Source: Blastomyces gilchristii SLH14081 (Eukaryota > Ascomycota > Eurotiomycetes > Onygenales > Ajellomycetaceae). From it: a DNA stretch of 64,000 nt. The position numbers and the translations under genes are program-made. The notes under the pieces are model-generated. The model searched no databases. It was not told where the DNA came from and saw nothing but the letters and a program-made list of their open reading frames with translations. The stretch is from NCBI RefSeq assembly GCF_000003855.2, contig NW_003101679.1, positions 3,365,558 through 3,429,557 on the forward strand, written 5' to 3'. Shown piece after piece: positions 47,879 through 61,115 of the stretch (its first letter is position 1; every line of letters begins with the position of its first letter).

Positions 47879-49400
47879 ATAAAGAATAATAAAATGACTG
47901 ATTCTTGAGATGAGAATGAGATGAAAGTAGTTACTTAAGTAACTTTTATATTTACTTTATAAAAGATAATGTTTTTTAACAACACTTTTTAATATTACTT
48001 TTTAATAATACTTTTTAATAATACTACTGTTAATTTTGAATAGATTGACTAATAATTTAAATATCACAGATTTGAAACATTATTAATACAATTTATATCT
48101 TCTCTAAATAATAATAACAATTTCATAATATTCAATAAATAAACAAATCAGTCACATCACTGAATATGATACAGAATATTAGAATATAATAAAGTTTAAT
48201 ATATAAGATAACTGTTCAGACTCTTTAATTGTATCATATAATTAATTATTAAGTGTAACACTCTGATTAGAAAAAGATTCAGATATTGAAACTTTCTGAT
48301 ATAGAGTAAACTCAGTTGAAATATATAACTGATTTACTGTTTCAGTTTTATAAGATAATAAAGATAGTCTCAAGCACTTATACATTAATACTACAGTCAG
48401 TCTGATGAGTGTGTAACAGTTTATTTACTTATCTTAAGAAGTAGTTAAATCACTTAAAAAGAAATTCAGTCTGAGATAATACTATAGTGCTATCTATTAT
48501 TACTATAAGAAATAAACTAGTATATTACTACAGTAAAACTGAACAATCTTTTATAAAGTACTATACTATAGCAGCTCTACTAGATTTCTTCTATTAAATT
48601 AATATCTACACTTCTCAAGATTGAATAGAGAGGAAATGAGACTTATATATTAAATTAGTCTGAGACTACTATAATGTCAATTATCATAGATTTGAATAAG
48701 CAGATATTAGAGATATGAAGACAGTGAAATACAATTCTTTAATAAGTAATAATCTTTAATAACACCTCATATCATATACAACTATAATACTAACTTAAAA
48801 ACAGAACTTACATATATTGATTATAACTGAAAATCAGGCAAAATTATATACTTATAAAACTGAATTTGACTGCTATCTTCAAGATTATTCAATGAATTTA
48901 TATACTAAATTAATTCTATAGTTATAAAAAATTGTTAAGAGTATATAGTCAACTGTTACACTGATAGTATGTAATATTCTGTTAATTTCATTGATAGAGA
49001 TGAGAATAAAGTAAAAGTTAAACTTAAGCTGAGATATTTATCACTATTACTGAGAACAATTATAAGAAGAAATAATCAAGAAACTCATGATTATAAAACA
49101 TGAAATTATCAGATAGTTTAATATCTCTGATCACAGTATATCAGAGAAGTGTAGTTTTCATAAGAAAGTGAAGAAAAAACTTATACAAGAATGTATTTAG
49201 TTATTTCATAAGTGTTATCAATAATCATTATCAAATTCTGATTATATAAGCAATCACTGAATGAACTGAATGAGACTGAATTTGATTTTCAGTTTCAGTC
49301 TCATTCTGATTTTAGAAGAATAATCATCTTTCACAGTTTATTCTGAGAAATTACTCTCATTTCATTGTTCTTGAATTAAATCTGGTTATTTTTCATATCA
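47879..49400 (+). other. TirE right internal region
   Basis: About 1.5 kb of AT-rich, RIP-mutated TirE sequence with no open frame longer than about 50 codons and no motif I recognise. The outermost ~100 bp beyond it (49430-49528) are well preserved and are shared with the MITE. Confidence 0.6.
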
Positions 49401-49538
49401 TTTCTCTCAGAAATGGTTCATTTTTAGATTTTTTTAAGGCTTGATTCTGATGAGACTCACGCCAAGAAATGTATGAGATCAGATCAAATGAGACTAAATG
49501 TGAAATTCATGGTTCCGGCGGCCAGTCTACTTACAGAT

Positions 49539-51060
49539 CTCTTAATATATTTCATTCTGTGTGTAAAACTCTTTGTAAAAGTGATGTATTTTAGAGACAA
49601 AGCTAACAGTAGTAACAGGATTTTTTAAAAAGATTTTCTTCTCTCTGTAACATATTTCTCTCTCTCTCTCTCATCTGTAATAGTGAGTGTATGAAAGCAT
49701 CATTCTTGAAAGATAATAAGAGACTTATTCTGATGTTTTCTAGTGAGTAATAAATGTCTTTGTAATGCAGCTGCAGCCTCTGTAGCTGCTAAGAAAGCCA
49801 GGTTGAAGGCAGAGATGATGATGTCAATGAGCCGCGGGAGCACTGCTTTCATTGTCACATCTTCTTCTCCTTCTACATCTCTTACAGCTGTGGTGGTAGT
49901 AGCTGCATCTTGCAGTGAGATGTCATCCCTTCTATCAGTCAGTTTGTCTGTGTTCAGTCTGTTCTTTGCCTCTCTTATCACTGTTGTAATACTGCCTCTT
50001 CTCCTCAGTCAACATAATGATATATGACCTCATGTGATTATTCAGAGAGAACCTCAGAGAGAGCTTGATTCTGAAGATAGTGACTCTGAGAAGCTCAATT
50101 CATAGTTTCTCTTTCATGACACACTTAAGCCCTGCTCAGAATGCTGCTAAGTTGAGTCTGCAGAATCTCATAATTTCTTTGTCTTCTCTCTGTGAGAAGG
50201 CTTCAGTGCAGTCTCTGATCAGTACTATTACTTATCTACACTATACTAAGCAGCTAAAGAAGGAGAGAATCTTATATATCTATCTCTTCTCTCACTTCTA
50301 TTCTTTCTGTTATATCTGTAATAATAACTTTTATTTCTCTGGAAGTATTATCTATTCTATAAGAAGATGTTATATTGATTCTGATAAGAAGCTCAGATAC
50401 TTAAGTAGTACAGAGTGAGAATCTCAGAGCTTCAAATATTGATAAATTCTATCAAGACTGAAAAGATTTCTCTTGCTTATCTACAGAAGAAGATAAAAGT
50501 ATAAGTCTCTGAGATGAAAAAACACCTCAGAATAACTGATTCTAAGAAGAGATCAGTTAGTACTGTTATTAAAAGTATCACAGAGATAAATTACTGATTG
50601 AAGAGAATCTCACTTTAATTAAAGCAGATAACTGAGATACTTTGTAAATTAATAAGTTAATACTTTATATATCTCTTATACTTTTCTACAGCACTGCAGC
50701 ACTAACTTCTCAGCAGATAAAGATACTGATATTAGAGACTTCAACAGTGAAGAATGAGTTTAATAAGAGTGTGATTATTGATGAGTAGACTCTGAAATTT
50801 CTTCTTTTTACTTTTTCTACAGGCTGCAGCTCTATTAGAATAGCAGTAGTTCACAGATTGATAATATTAATCTTTTTATTAGTTTCAAATATCTCTTTTC
50901 TCTAACTGCTTCAGGAATTTTACACTTATATAGTTTTATTAAAATTTTAAAATCTCTTTAAGAGAAAATAGAAGAAGAGTGCTACAGAGTTTATAAGATA
51001 TCAGCTTATTACTATAAGATTATCTCTAAAAAACTTATTAAAAAAATAAGAAGTTTTAAA
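49539..51060 (+). pseudogene. Unexplained segment in the GypC 3' region, possible plus-strand gene relic
   Basis: This segment lies between the GypC chromodomain end and TirE. It keeps more G+C (GCCGCGGGAGC near 49830) than the surrounding pol. On the plus strand there are frames of 94 and 117 codons, with cysteines spaced as CEKASVQSLIS and a run of charged residues. Possible intron borders occur (GTAAAT at about 50643 to CTACAG at about 50692). The minus strand also has a 93-codon frame. It could be an antisense ORF, a small inserted element or a captured fragment. I cannot decide. Confidence 0.3.
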
Positions 51061-54000
51061 TAATATTTCTTACTCAACATCTCTGATGTGTAATGAGACA
51101 GTCTCTACTAGTTATCTCATAGCTTACAATCTCTTTCTCAACATTTTTCAAATACTTAAGTGATTTTCATAAATTCTCTGATAATGAATAATCTTCTTAT
51201 TTAATAAAATATTGAAGAATATTATAATATATTCACTTATTCAATATTTTCTTTATAAGATATTCAGTATCACTCTTAATCTTGATACTATCTGACTGAG
51301 ACAGCTTCATTCTGAGACATTGCTTATAGAGCTTTAAATAGAAAATATAAAAATCAGAATAAATTGATTTCAATTCTGAGAGTAATTTCAACTTATATAT
51401 CTGCTTACTCATTACTCTTATTACTGAAAAAGATTCTAGTCACTACTCATTAAACTTCTTATACAATCTTATTATCTTGATATTCTTTACTAAAAGTAGT
51501 ACTTAATTCTCTATCAAGAACTTCATTAAAAGATGTTTTCAATTATAGTATTCTATCTACTACTTCTGAGTATGATAAATACTTTTCACTGTCTTCTTAT
51601 GAATTTTATTTAAAAGTTTCAATCTTACTTTTACTTCTGATATTGAGAGATACTCTATTCTCTGCATCTATTCAATATTCTGACTGTCTATTTCTCTCTT
51701 TGAAACATTATCTGCAATATCACTGAATAACAAAGAATTATATTTATAGTAAGTATAGAAAAAAGATACTTTGAAGATTATAGTCTTTGTATTATTATAT
51801 ATAAATTCAGTGATCAGAAAATGTTTGAGCTAATTATTCTAATAATATAAATAGAATACTTAAAAATACTGTTCTAATGTCTGATTCTGATGTTCAGTCT
51901 GATTATCTGTCTGCAGATAAAATGCAGTGCTGCGAAGATATCTTATTATAAGATAATAGTAAAAGACTGATTAGTATTTACTAATGAAGAGAGATTCTTG
52001 ATCTGTTATCAATGATTTTGAAGTACTGTGATTATAAATAATAATATCTAAAAACAGATCAGTCAATTCAGAGACTTTAATCTTTTTATAAGTAGAGATA
52101 TATTTTATCATCTTTATGAAATAATTGATAATAACTAAAATTGAGTCATATTCTTTGACTCTTATTGACTTCAGCAGATTAACTATGAAATTCATTAATA
52201 GATTCTATCATAGACTCTTTGAAACATATAGTGATATTAACTCACTGTATTACTTATATCACAGAATCTTTATTCTTTAATAGATATTATAAGTCTTAGT
52301 ATACTCTTTAACATCTGTTCAGAGCTTGTCTTAAATATATTTATATTTTAGAAGCTTCTCAGTGTTCTTTAGCTCAAAGTGCTCTGTATGAGAATTATTA
52401 TAATAAATTCTTAATAACTTCTAACACATTATTCTGCTATAAGAAATGAAGACTGAATCATTCAGTAGTAGAAGTTCACATTCTTCTAGTTATCAGTGAC
52501 TTGATTTCTTAGTAACACTGTCTTACTCAGAGTCTGTCTCTTTCAAGTTTAAACTGAATTCTTTCTTCTTTAACTTCTGAATTCACACTGCAGTAGAGAT
52601 ATCTCTCTTCTATAACTTATCAATAAATTTTAAAAGTAGTTAAGTTGAAACATTATAGACTATTTCATTCTTTGTCAATTCAATGATAGTAAGATATAAT
52701 ATGAGAAGCTCATGATCTTCAGTGTCAGTTCTCTGCAGAGATTCAGATTTTCTTTCATCTTCTATACTGAGTCACATAGCTGTCTTATCAGTGCTGTTTC
52801 TAAGCTTCAGAGAATCTTAATCCTCTGCAGCTAGCTTCTTCTGCAGTGATAACAGAGATTCTTTTATAGAATTCTTCTTCTTATTAACAATATTATAATT
52901 GAGTTATCTAGACAGCATATCAGCAGGAGTAAGCTGATCTGAACAGTATCATATATAGAAATCATACTCTGAAAGCAGCTTCACTCATCTAGCTTGATAT
53001 TCTGTCAAGCTCTTTATTATTAAGAAGTAATATAGATTTGTATAATTAGTGAGAACTTACACTGAGTACTTACTACTCTGAAGATAATATTGCCAGATCT
53101 TAAAAGATTTGATAATTACTAATATTCTTTAATTATGAGTATCATACCTTCTCTATATAAGTGATAATTTCTTGAAAAAGAAGATTACTGCTCTTTATTC
53201 ACAGTATTTTATAGACTCTGTGAAAAAGTCTTCTCTTACAGATATTTCATTGTCTATATTCTCAGAAGCTATTATTCTCTGATTCTTTCAATGTTAAAAG
53301 ATCTTCAGTGTCAACTGTGAAAAGATTTCACAGACTTCACTTTCAGATGCATCAGTCTCACACTGAGTCACTGACTGAGTAAGTCAGAATTAAAGTGATT
53401 CAGTATTATAATATCTGTAAAAGCTTATTTCAATTCTACAAATATCTGCACAGTGTCTTGAGTGAGAATAAACAGTTCTGTTTTTCTATCTTTCACACTT
53501 TTCTTTAACAGATCTGTAAGAGAGACAGTAATCTGTGAATATGTATAGATAAATCATCTGTAGAAATTCACAAATTCTAGAAATATCTGCATCTCACAGT
53601 ATATCTGCAGCACTGATCAGTTCTCAATGATAAAGACTCAGCTTCTGTTCATTAAAATGCTGTTCATCTCAATAATATAATCTAAGAAATCAATCTTCTA
53701 TATGTAGAACAAGCATTTTTCAGTATTTGTATAGAGTTAATACTGTCTCAAGGGACTCAACACTTCTTAAACATGAGTATCATATTCTTTCTCTGTTTTT
53801 GAGAAGATTAGAATGTTATTTAAGTAAACTATGCAGAAGATATTGACAAGACCTCACAGTGTCTCATTTATATAGATCTGAAAGATGACTGAAGTGTTAC
53901 AAAGATCAAAAGATAAAATAAGATATTCAAAATTAGTGTACTTAATATGAAAAGCTGTTTTTCAAATATCATCTTTATTAACTCTGATTCTATGATAGAT

Positions 54001-54600
54001 ATTCTGTATATCAATCTTTGAGAACATCTTTACTTCAGATAATTAATTGATTATCTTGTCAATTAACAGTAATAAATAGTAATTCTTAACTGTCATCTTA
54101 TTGAGATCTCTGTAGTCTACACATAGACATAGTCTACTGTTCTTCTTAGGCACAAATAGTATGAATGTCTCTGTCAGACTCTTTAATGAGTATATTCAAT
54201 TCTTTGATTGCACTTTTTCAAGATATTTATGCAGAACATTCAATTTCTTTACTAACAAGTTATAAAAAGATCTGTACAGCATCATTTCATCATCTTCAAG
54301 ATAAATCTTATATCATATCTTAATGTTAGAAAACTTCACTGCTTCTCTTTCTGAAAAGACATTCTTATAATCTGTAAAGAGATATTATATTCATCTATCT
54401 TCAATGATGAATACTGCTACTATTCTTATAGTGAGAATGATGACTTCTTCATCTATCTTCAAGTCTCAGTCATCTACTATACAGTATATTAACTCTATCT
54501 TTTTCTCAAGATTCTTCTGATGAAACTCTTCAGATTTCTCTATCACTGTCTCTTTATTAGTGAGATAATACTGTCATGTCTGAGGAACTCAGTCAATGAG
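51061..54600 (-). pseudogene. GypC pol relic (RT-RNase H-integrase-chromodomain)
   Basis: Minus strand. RT contains FILFVPKKNSRLCLCVDYRDLN-like sequence near 54150 and the catalytic box YLNNILIFS near 53825, where both Asp of YLDD are now Asn. Integrase core: DSILVIINYFIKMIKYI and LITDQESLFISKY at 52195-51971. After a C-terminal segment with KLKLLSELKSIYSDFYI comes a chromodomain, EYLIKKILNK through LQYFIK, near 51250-51150. This order defines a chromovirus. TGA and TAA codons interrupt every domain. Confidence 0.85.
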
Positions 54601-54949
54601 AGAATTGTTTTCTCTCAATTATAAAAGATCTAGAATAATATTCTCATCTATAATATTAACAGTGTGAAGAAGCAGACTGTTCTTCTTGAAGATTTCTTCT
54701 GAGTCTGTAATCACACACTTTGCTTAGATTATGTTAAAACAGTGATATTTCATTTCATCAGTAAAGTTTATATAGTCTGACAGATCTATCTTCTTTCAAT
54801 TCTTTATTAAAGAAAAGAAATAAGATATGAAGTTAGTATCTACTCTGAAGTTGAGTAGACATCTCACTGATATCTCTTTATTCAGAGTATTCATTATAAT
54901 CATAATATGAACTCAGAGATATGAGAATTATTAATTCTTTATTTCTTTC

Positions 54950-56000
54950 TCTTCTTTATCTTCTGCAGATGCATTTGTTAGAAGAGAAGTTAACTTTGAG
55001 AAGATATCTTCTCAGTTTCTTCTCTTCTTCAGCTTTCTGTACTTACTAGTATAATAATTATTAGCTCTGCAGTTACAATAGAGATCTTTATCAAATCTTT
55101 TTTAATATTTCTTCACAGTGAGTCAAGAATTAATATACTTAAAATTCTTCTTTACTTTCTCTGTACTGAAGTCATCACAGTGCTATTGAAATCTCATTAT
55201 TGATTATTTAGAAGAAGTCTTGTTAGTCTTTTTCTCAGAGTATTGATTATTAAAATAGATTTAGAAAGTCAAGTTAACAAGCTCAGTATAATTGATTAAT
55301 AAACTCTGATACTGTAATATTATTATTCATATCTTATAAGTTAGCTTTATAAGATAAAGCTGTGTCTTTAATTGATTTAAATCATTAATCAATTTCTCTC
55401 AATATTCTTCAAATCTTGCATTGAAATCAGAAGAATTCTTATTATTTCATTAATATAATAAGTTAAACTACTGTGCTGCTGTAAAGCTGCAGTTATAATA
55501 ATTTTTAATTTAATTCAGTAGAAAGTCTTTGATTTTCTTCTTAAGTTATAACAGTATTGATACACTCAAGCTTTCTCTTCTTAATAACTCAAGTAATTGT
55601 AGAGATGTCTTCAAGAAGATTGATAATGTATATTACTTATATCTTGTGAGTATTAAACTGGCTCAGATTAAGGCAGAATTTCTGTTCAAGAGTACAGATA
55701 AAGCTGTGAAATTCAGATAATATATTTTTCTTATGACTTGAAAAATCTCTAATCTTAATCTCTCTATCTTTATAATAGATGTAGATGTGTAGAGACTGCA
55801 GTGATAACAGAGCAGTTAAAAAGCTCATATCAAAGTGTTCAGTGAGTTCAGAAATCTCAGATTTCTGTCAGAGTAGAGATGTACACACTCTAGAGAATAA
55901 TATAAAGTTTTTCTCAGAGAGTGAGATCAGATCAGTCTCAGCACAGATGTATAAGACTATATTAGTCTGTTAATAGAGCTCAACTGATTTAAACTTATAA
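54950..56000 (-). pseudogene. GypC gag relic
   Basis: Minus strand between the 5' LTR and pol. Helical charged stretches are visible (55828-55637). Near 55085-55040 a segment reading LYCNCRANNYYTSKYRKLKK fits a CCHC zinc knuckle in which His and one Cys have become Tyr through C-to-T change. Zinc-knuckle Gag proteins package element RNA. No continuous frame survives. Confidence 0.55.
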
Positions 56001-56020
56001 TCAGGTCAAGTAATTTAAAT

Positions 56021-56564
56021 TATAATATGATAGAACTGAAGTAGTAGCTAGTCAGCAGCATTATATAGAGATAGTTGTTTAAAAAGCTGTATAAATGAGC
56101 TTGACTATCTTGCTTGAATAGTGAGCTTGTAGACTACAGAGTGATTATAAGAATATCACAGATATAATACTTAGTATACTAAGAAGATTATATGAGAAAT
56201 ACAGTAACTCTTGTATATATTTCAGTGAGAGAAAAATGAATTACTGATCTCTTTGATGAGAAGCCAGCATCTAGCTATTCTATATAGACAATGAATAGAT
56301 ACTCTTCTCTCATTCTATGAGTAAGAATAGCTGAAGTGATACCTCAGTGATACCTCACTATCAAGGAAGAGTAATCTGCTGACCTTATATAGAAGCAGAG
56401 TTCTTATATTCATCAATCAGATCTTTTCATAATATATCTGAATGATGTCATAGAGTGGTTGAAAACCGGTTTGAATGGCCTGCGGGATGAATGGAATCAT
56501 CCGCAGGGAAGCGATGGGCCGTGCGGAACCGCAGCAGGGCCTTGGCGCGGCCAGGGGCGTGACA
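56021..56564 (-). repeat. GypC 5' LTR (right)
   Basis: 544 bp. In coding orientation it begins TGTCACGCCCCTGGCCGCGCC. Its outer ~130 bp are unmutated and the most GC-rich sequence of the window. The inner end reads TATAATATGATAGAACTG, the mutated form of TGTAACGTGGCGGAACCG in the left LTR. Target duplication ATCAC follows at 56565-56569. Confidence 0.93.
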
Positions 56565-56569
56565 ATCAC

Positions 56570-57621
56570 TCTGTGTACAACATTAATGTCATTTATCACA
56601 AGATTGACTGATATGCCAATGTAAGAATGTGTACATGTGTGTGTAGAAAAATTGAAGAAGAGTGTGAGATCTGCAGAACCAGAAGTCAGAACAGAGAGAA
56701 CAGAAATGAAAGAAACTGAAGAAGAAGATACAGAACTGAATGAATGACAGCAGAAGTCATCTGAGACTGAATGCTTATAACTCAGTGTATACACAATCTT
56801 CTCTGCAGAAGAGAGAGAGAAAGTGCTGAGAGAAGCTTAAGAGTGAAAGAGAGTGATCTCAGTGATGTTATCATCATCAATTAAAATAATCTCTGATATC
56901 AGAGTAACTAAGAATCATTATTAGTGTATAAAACTGTAAAAACAGAGATAATAATTACTGAATAAACACTCACTGATCTTAGAATTGTATATGTAATTAT
57001 AACATGCACAAGACTTCTCAGAAAGAGAGACAGAGACACAGAAAAATACAGAAAGAAGAATATAATATATGAATAACTTATTTCTACAACAATAACTCAG
57101 ACAAGGTGTATAAGTCTTATAACTGCAGGTGTAAAAGAGTATAACATCTGTGTTTCTGTTTCTGAAAACATGAATATCTTTTATCTGTATCACAAAGTCA
57201 GATAACAGATATCAGAGAATAGGTCAATATAGATCTATTATCTCAAAGAAATTCATCAGAGTGAATGTACCTGTAATATTGAACTTTACAGTAGTAAAAA
57301 GTTTCTTGATATTCATGAACATTATAACTTTCTGCATAATAAAACTTATAGCAATTTTCTCTAGAAAAATCAGCATTAGAAGAGAAGAGAAAAAAGAAAA
57401 GACTTATAATCTCAATACGGCTAAAAAGAGAAGTAATTCTTCAGTATGAATCAATAATTGTCTTATTATAAATATTTGAAATGAATATAATAATCAGCAT
57501 CTGTGACTGAGCTTTAAATAGTTATATTATACACAGTCTTCATACAATAGATTGTTCTAGAAATTAACAAGAAAGACAGAAGTATATATACTGAGAAACA
57601 TGATTCATCAAGCCTATATAT
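56570..57621 (+). mobile_element. GypA 3' region, second part
   Basis: Continuation of GypA after GypC. It is collinear with about 80-1157 and 2890-3940. In one plus frame LMSFITRLTD and a charged segment ERTEMKETEEEDTELNE can be read, and in another a KRDRDTEKYRKK stretch. No domain is recognised. It is cut at 57621 by TirE copy 2. Confidence 0.8.
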
Positions 57622-58160
57622 AGACTGACCGTGTGACCGTGTCTGAGACCAGGATCAAACTTTACAGTTATTATATTGTCTAAAAGCATTACTTCTGATC
57701 ATGATTTATATTCATCACATTGATCTCAAATCACATTATTTCAAATATTAAAGATTCTAGATTCACTTTTCAAATAAAAATCTAGTCTAAGATAAAGAAT
57801 ATATTTGAATTCTTAGTCATATTTTTATTCTGATCTCATTATTGAGAATAATATCAAATGAGATCATGAAATTATTTCTCACTTATATAATATAATAACA
57901 TAGTACTCATTAATTAAGAATTCAACAGAAAGTATTATCAAATATTATTACTTTTCTGAACACAGATCATAATTCATATAATTTTAATTATAAAAAAAAT
58001 ATAAAATACAAAAAAAACAAAAAACAAAAAATAAAATAAAAACAAGAAAAAATCACAATGAAAAACAAAGAAAAAGAAAAATAAAATAAAAGAAAAGAAA
58101 AATAAAAAAAAAAATAAAAATAAAATCAAGATTGCAGAGCTGTAGTACTTCTAAAATACT

Positions 58161-60755
58161 ATATATTGATGAAAATAACTGGGAATGGTCTGAGCTTACA
58201 TGTGATGAACTAGAGTCAGCAATATTCTCAAGTTCAATTAAAACTGCTGCAGGGCCTGATTCAATTAATCACTTGATTATTCAAAACACATATTTCTACT
58301 TGAAGAATGAATATTTTGAGCTCTTTTTCAATCTCTTAAAAAATGATTATCATCCTGAATGGTGGAGAAAAGCTACTGAAGTAATCCTTACAAAATCTAA
58401 TAGAAAAGCTTCAATTTCTAAGTCATATAGAGTAATATCTCTGTTGAACTGTTTGTGAAAAATTCTAGAAAAGATAATAGCTACTAGATTATCTTTTATA
58501 AGCTCTATTAGTAATTCTCTTCTATTTAATGAACAAATGAAAGATAGAAAACAATGTTCTGCAATTGATACTATTCTCTCAGTTATTCATAATATTCAAG
58601 TAGCAAAGTATGAAGGCCTGGTCTCAACTGCAGTTTTTATTGATATAAAAGATGCATTTGATCATGTTTCAAAGTCTAAGATGATTCAAAGTTTGAAGAT
58701 GTTAAAACTATCACTTTCTCTAATAAAATAAGTTAATTATTTCATGTCTAAAAGAATTATACAACTATTCTTTGATGGAAGAAAACAAGATAAAACTGAG
58801 ATAAAAATAGAAGTATTACAAGAATCTTCAATCTCATCTGTTTTATTTGCAATATACACTGCATATCTATTCAAGAATAGAGAGATGAAAATAGTGAGAT
58901 CTTCAAGTTATGTAGATAATATTAGTCTACTCTACAGTTCAAAGACAATCAAAGAGAATCTAGAAGTGATTGAGAAAGCAGTAAAGAAAATCTTTGTTAG
59001 AGCAGATATCAATCTAATTCAATTTGATATAAATAAAACTGAGTTAATTTACTTTTTTCTCAGATTTAATGAGAAAGAACTAAGTCTAACTCTTTTGAAT
59101 ACAGAGATTAAACTCAGTTTGAATGTCAAATGACTAGAAGTATGATTAAACTCCAAGTTGAATTTTAAATATCATATTCAACAAAGAATCATCAAGGCAG
59201 AGAGACTACTGAATAGTATAATCAGACTATTAAATACTGAGAGAGGTCTATTCTTTCAGGCTATGAGACAGTTATACATAGCCTGTATTATCTCAGTAGC
59301 TGATTATGAAGTTCAAGTTTGATGAAATAATCAAGATAACTTCACTGAACTCTTTCAAAGTCTATAAAACAGATCTTTGAGAAGAATTCTGAAAGTATTC
59401 AAATCATCTCCTATTAAAGCAATGAAAATTGAAGCTTCAATTTCACCTTCTACTATTCAATTTGAAAAGGCCTGTATGAACTATGCTCTGAAAGTCATGA
59501 AGATGAGCTCAAATCATAAAATCAGAGAAAGAGTCTCTTCTTCATTTTCATCAGTTAACTCAGGAAATGAACTGAATTGAAATAGATTTCTTGATTGAAA
59601 TAAAAATAATGCTTTAAAGAAAATGCTCTCTCAACTGTATAGACTATGTTCACTTATGAAGAATCAATTTTCTTCATTAAATGTTGAGAAAATTGATCAT
59701 GAGAAGATATCTCTCTGAAGAGAAAAGCTGAAATCTCTTATACACTTACAAATAAGTGAACTATCTAAAGAGAGAGAATATGAACAGCATTTGAAGAAGA
59801 TCTCTACAATCAATATAAAAGACTCTATTCTGATTTACTCAGATGACTCAAAAAATAAGAATTTAAATATATTAGGCGCAGGCATTGCTTATACTGAAGA
59901 TAATATCAATTTTATCTTACATTTCTGAAGTTTAGACTGTGAATCTGAAGTCTTTGATACTGAACTATTTGCAATAGTGAAAGCTTTCAAACTCATTGAA
60001 ATAAAATCTTATAAAAGAGAAAATAGTTTGAAAGAGACATAAATTTCTCTGATAGTCAAGCTGCTTTAAAAAGACTTAGAAATAGTCAGATTCATAATGA
60101 TCAAATGAATCTTGAACTGATTTTAAACTCTGTTTTGAAAATTCAAAAGAGAAGAATATTAAAACTGATAATTCATCTGCATTGAGTTCCTGCTCATATG
60201 AATATTCATGGCAATGAATTGACTGATTCAGCTGTAAAAAAGAGTTCAGAATTAAGCAGATCTATTCAAAAAACAATGTTCTGGTCTTTTATAAAGAGAA
60301 AGATAAAAGAATTTTGTTTAAACAAGTGAAATGAAAGCTAGCAGAAACAAAAGAACAGCATACATTATTCAAGATTTGAGATAAAATCAAAGTGAAAATC
60401 TTGTTCAATTAAATGTAAAAAGAAAATATTGTCATCTATAATTCAGCTGAAACTAGGACATGATTATTTCAAATTCTATATACAAAGATTTGATGATAGA
60501 TTTGATTCAACAGAGTGCTGATTCTGCAATGTGAATGAAAATTATGAGTATATTGTAATGCATTGTGCATTATACAATAGTCTCAGAGTCAGATTAAAGA
60601 AGAAGTATGATTTAAATCAATTAAATATGAGGTTCTTATTCTCAACTGAGACAGGAATTAAATACTTAATAGACTTTCTCTCAGAAACTCAAGCAGCTAT
60701 AAGAAAATGACTGCATTCAGAAGTATCTGAATATGAAGAGGCAGAAATTGATTAG
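58161..60755 (+). pseudogene. LINE copy 3 ORF2 fragment (RT-RNase H)
   Basis: RT starts with SSSIKTAAGPDSINHLII at about 58210-58270 and includes AVFIDIKDAFDHVSKSK (58630-58680). The catalytic box YADD is decayed to YVDN near 58915. RNase H lies at about 59820-60240: YSDDSKN, then ELFAIVKAF, then a VPAHMNIHGNELTD helix. The C-terminal zinc motif begins near 60510. Open stretches of 108, 64, 129 and 67 codons remain, more than in copy 1. The RNase H frame shifts near 60040. The exact stop is unclear. Confidence 0.88.
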
Positions 60756-61115
60756 ATACAGTCTGTTAAAACAGCTATACACTATCTTTTAATAATTTTT
60801 TTTTGTTATAGTCTCTCTTTACTGTACTTCTTTCCTTCTGTTCTTTTCTATCTATCTATTTAATGTGTCTATCTTTAAGACTATGTTCTCTTTTCCTTTG
60901 TCATGATATTTTCAAATGATTTCAAAGTATCAGAAGGTGTTGAAATACTGCAATTTGTAAACAGTTTTTGTATTCTGAGCTGGAATTTTCTGATTTTGCA
61001 TATCTGAAATTGATAAATGTATAATAGTTGACTCTATAGATATAGGAAAAACCCTGCGAACTAAAGGTTCTCAGGTAGATGTCATAGTCTCTGACTGCAT
61101 ACATCTATAATTGAA

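Larger units (their letters stand above)
36086..49528 (+). mobile_element. TirE copy 1, DNA transposon with 10-bp TSD
   Basis: The ends AGACTGACCG and CGGCCAGTCT form a 10-bp terminal inverted repeat with one mismatch. They are flanked by a perfect 10-bp duplication, ACTTACAGAT (36076-36085 and 49529-49538). Without GypD and the SINE it is about 5.8 kb. A second copy starts at 57622 and a 503-bp derivative lies at 14288. Duplications of 9-11 bp are typical of Mutator-like elements, so that group is the leading guess. I could not identify a transposase catalytic domain. Coding relics lie on the plus strand. Confidence 0.85.
29589..56564 (-). mobile_element. GypC, chromovirus spread over 27 kb by nested insertions
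   Basis: The two LTRs, 29589-30132 and 56021-56564, are both 544 bp and flanked by ATCAC on each outer side. Removing GypB and TirE leaves about 7.8 kb. The coding strand is minus: gag relic near 55900-55000, protease/RT at about 54500-53500, RNase H at 53450-52950, integrase at 52700-51700, chromodomain near 51250-51100. A further ~1.8 kb of unexplained sequence precedes the 3' LTR. A purine run (AAAGAAGAGAG on the minus strand) abuts the 3' LTR. Identification rests on LTRs, duplication and pol motifs together. Confidence 0.92.
7223..57621 (+). mobile_element. GypA, Ty3/gypsy element split by five insertions
   Basis: GypA runs from its 5' LTR at 7223 through pieces at 7426-7551, 15786-16270, 16599-19625, 27254-29588 and 56570-57621, then continues past TirE copy 2 outside the window. 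These pieces sum to about 7.2 kb. By comparison with 1158-2216, roughly 0.9 kb of internal sequence and a 3' LTR are missing. The order is gag, protease, RT, RNase H, integrase, unknown 3' region, all on the plus strand. Each interruption is bounded by a target-site duplication: ATAGTGTACA for LINE copy 1, TTGTGTACACAG for copy 4, ATAYAATAACAG for copy 2 and ATCAC for GypC. Confidence 0.85.

Noticed and set aside
36086..49528. Tc1/mariner-type element with TA duplication
   Set aside because: TA does flank GACTG...CAGTC, but a longer identical 10-bp repeat lies on both sides in two independent insertions, which TA-only duplication would not produce.
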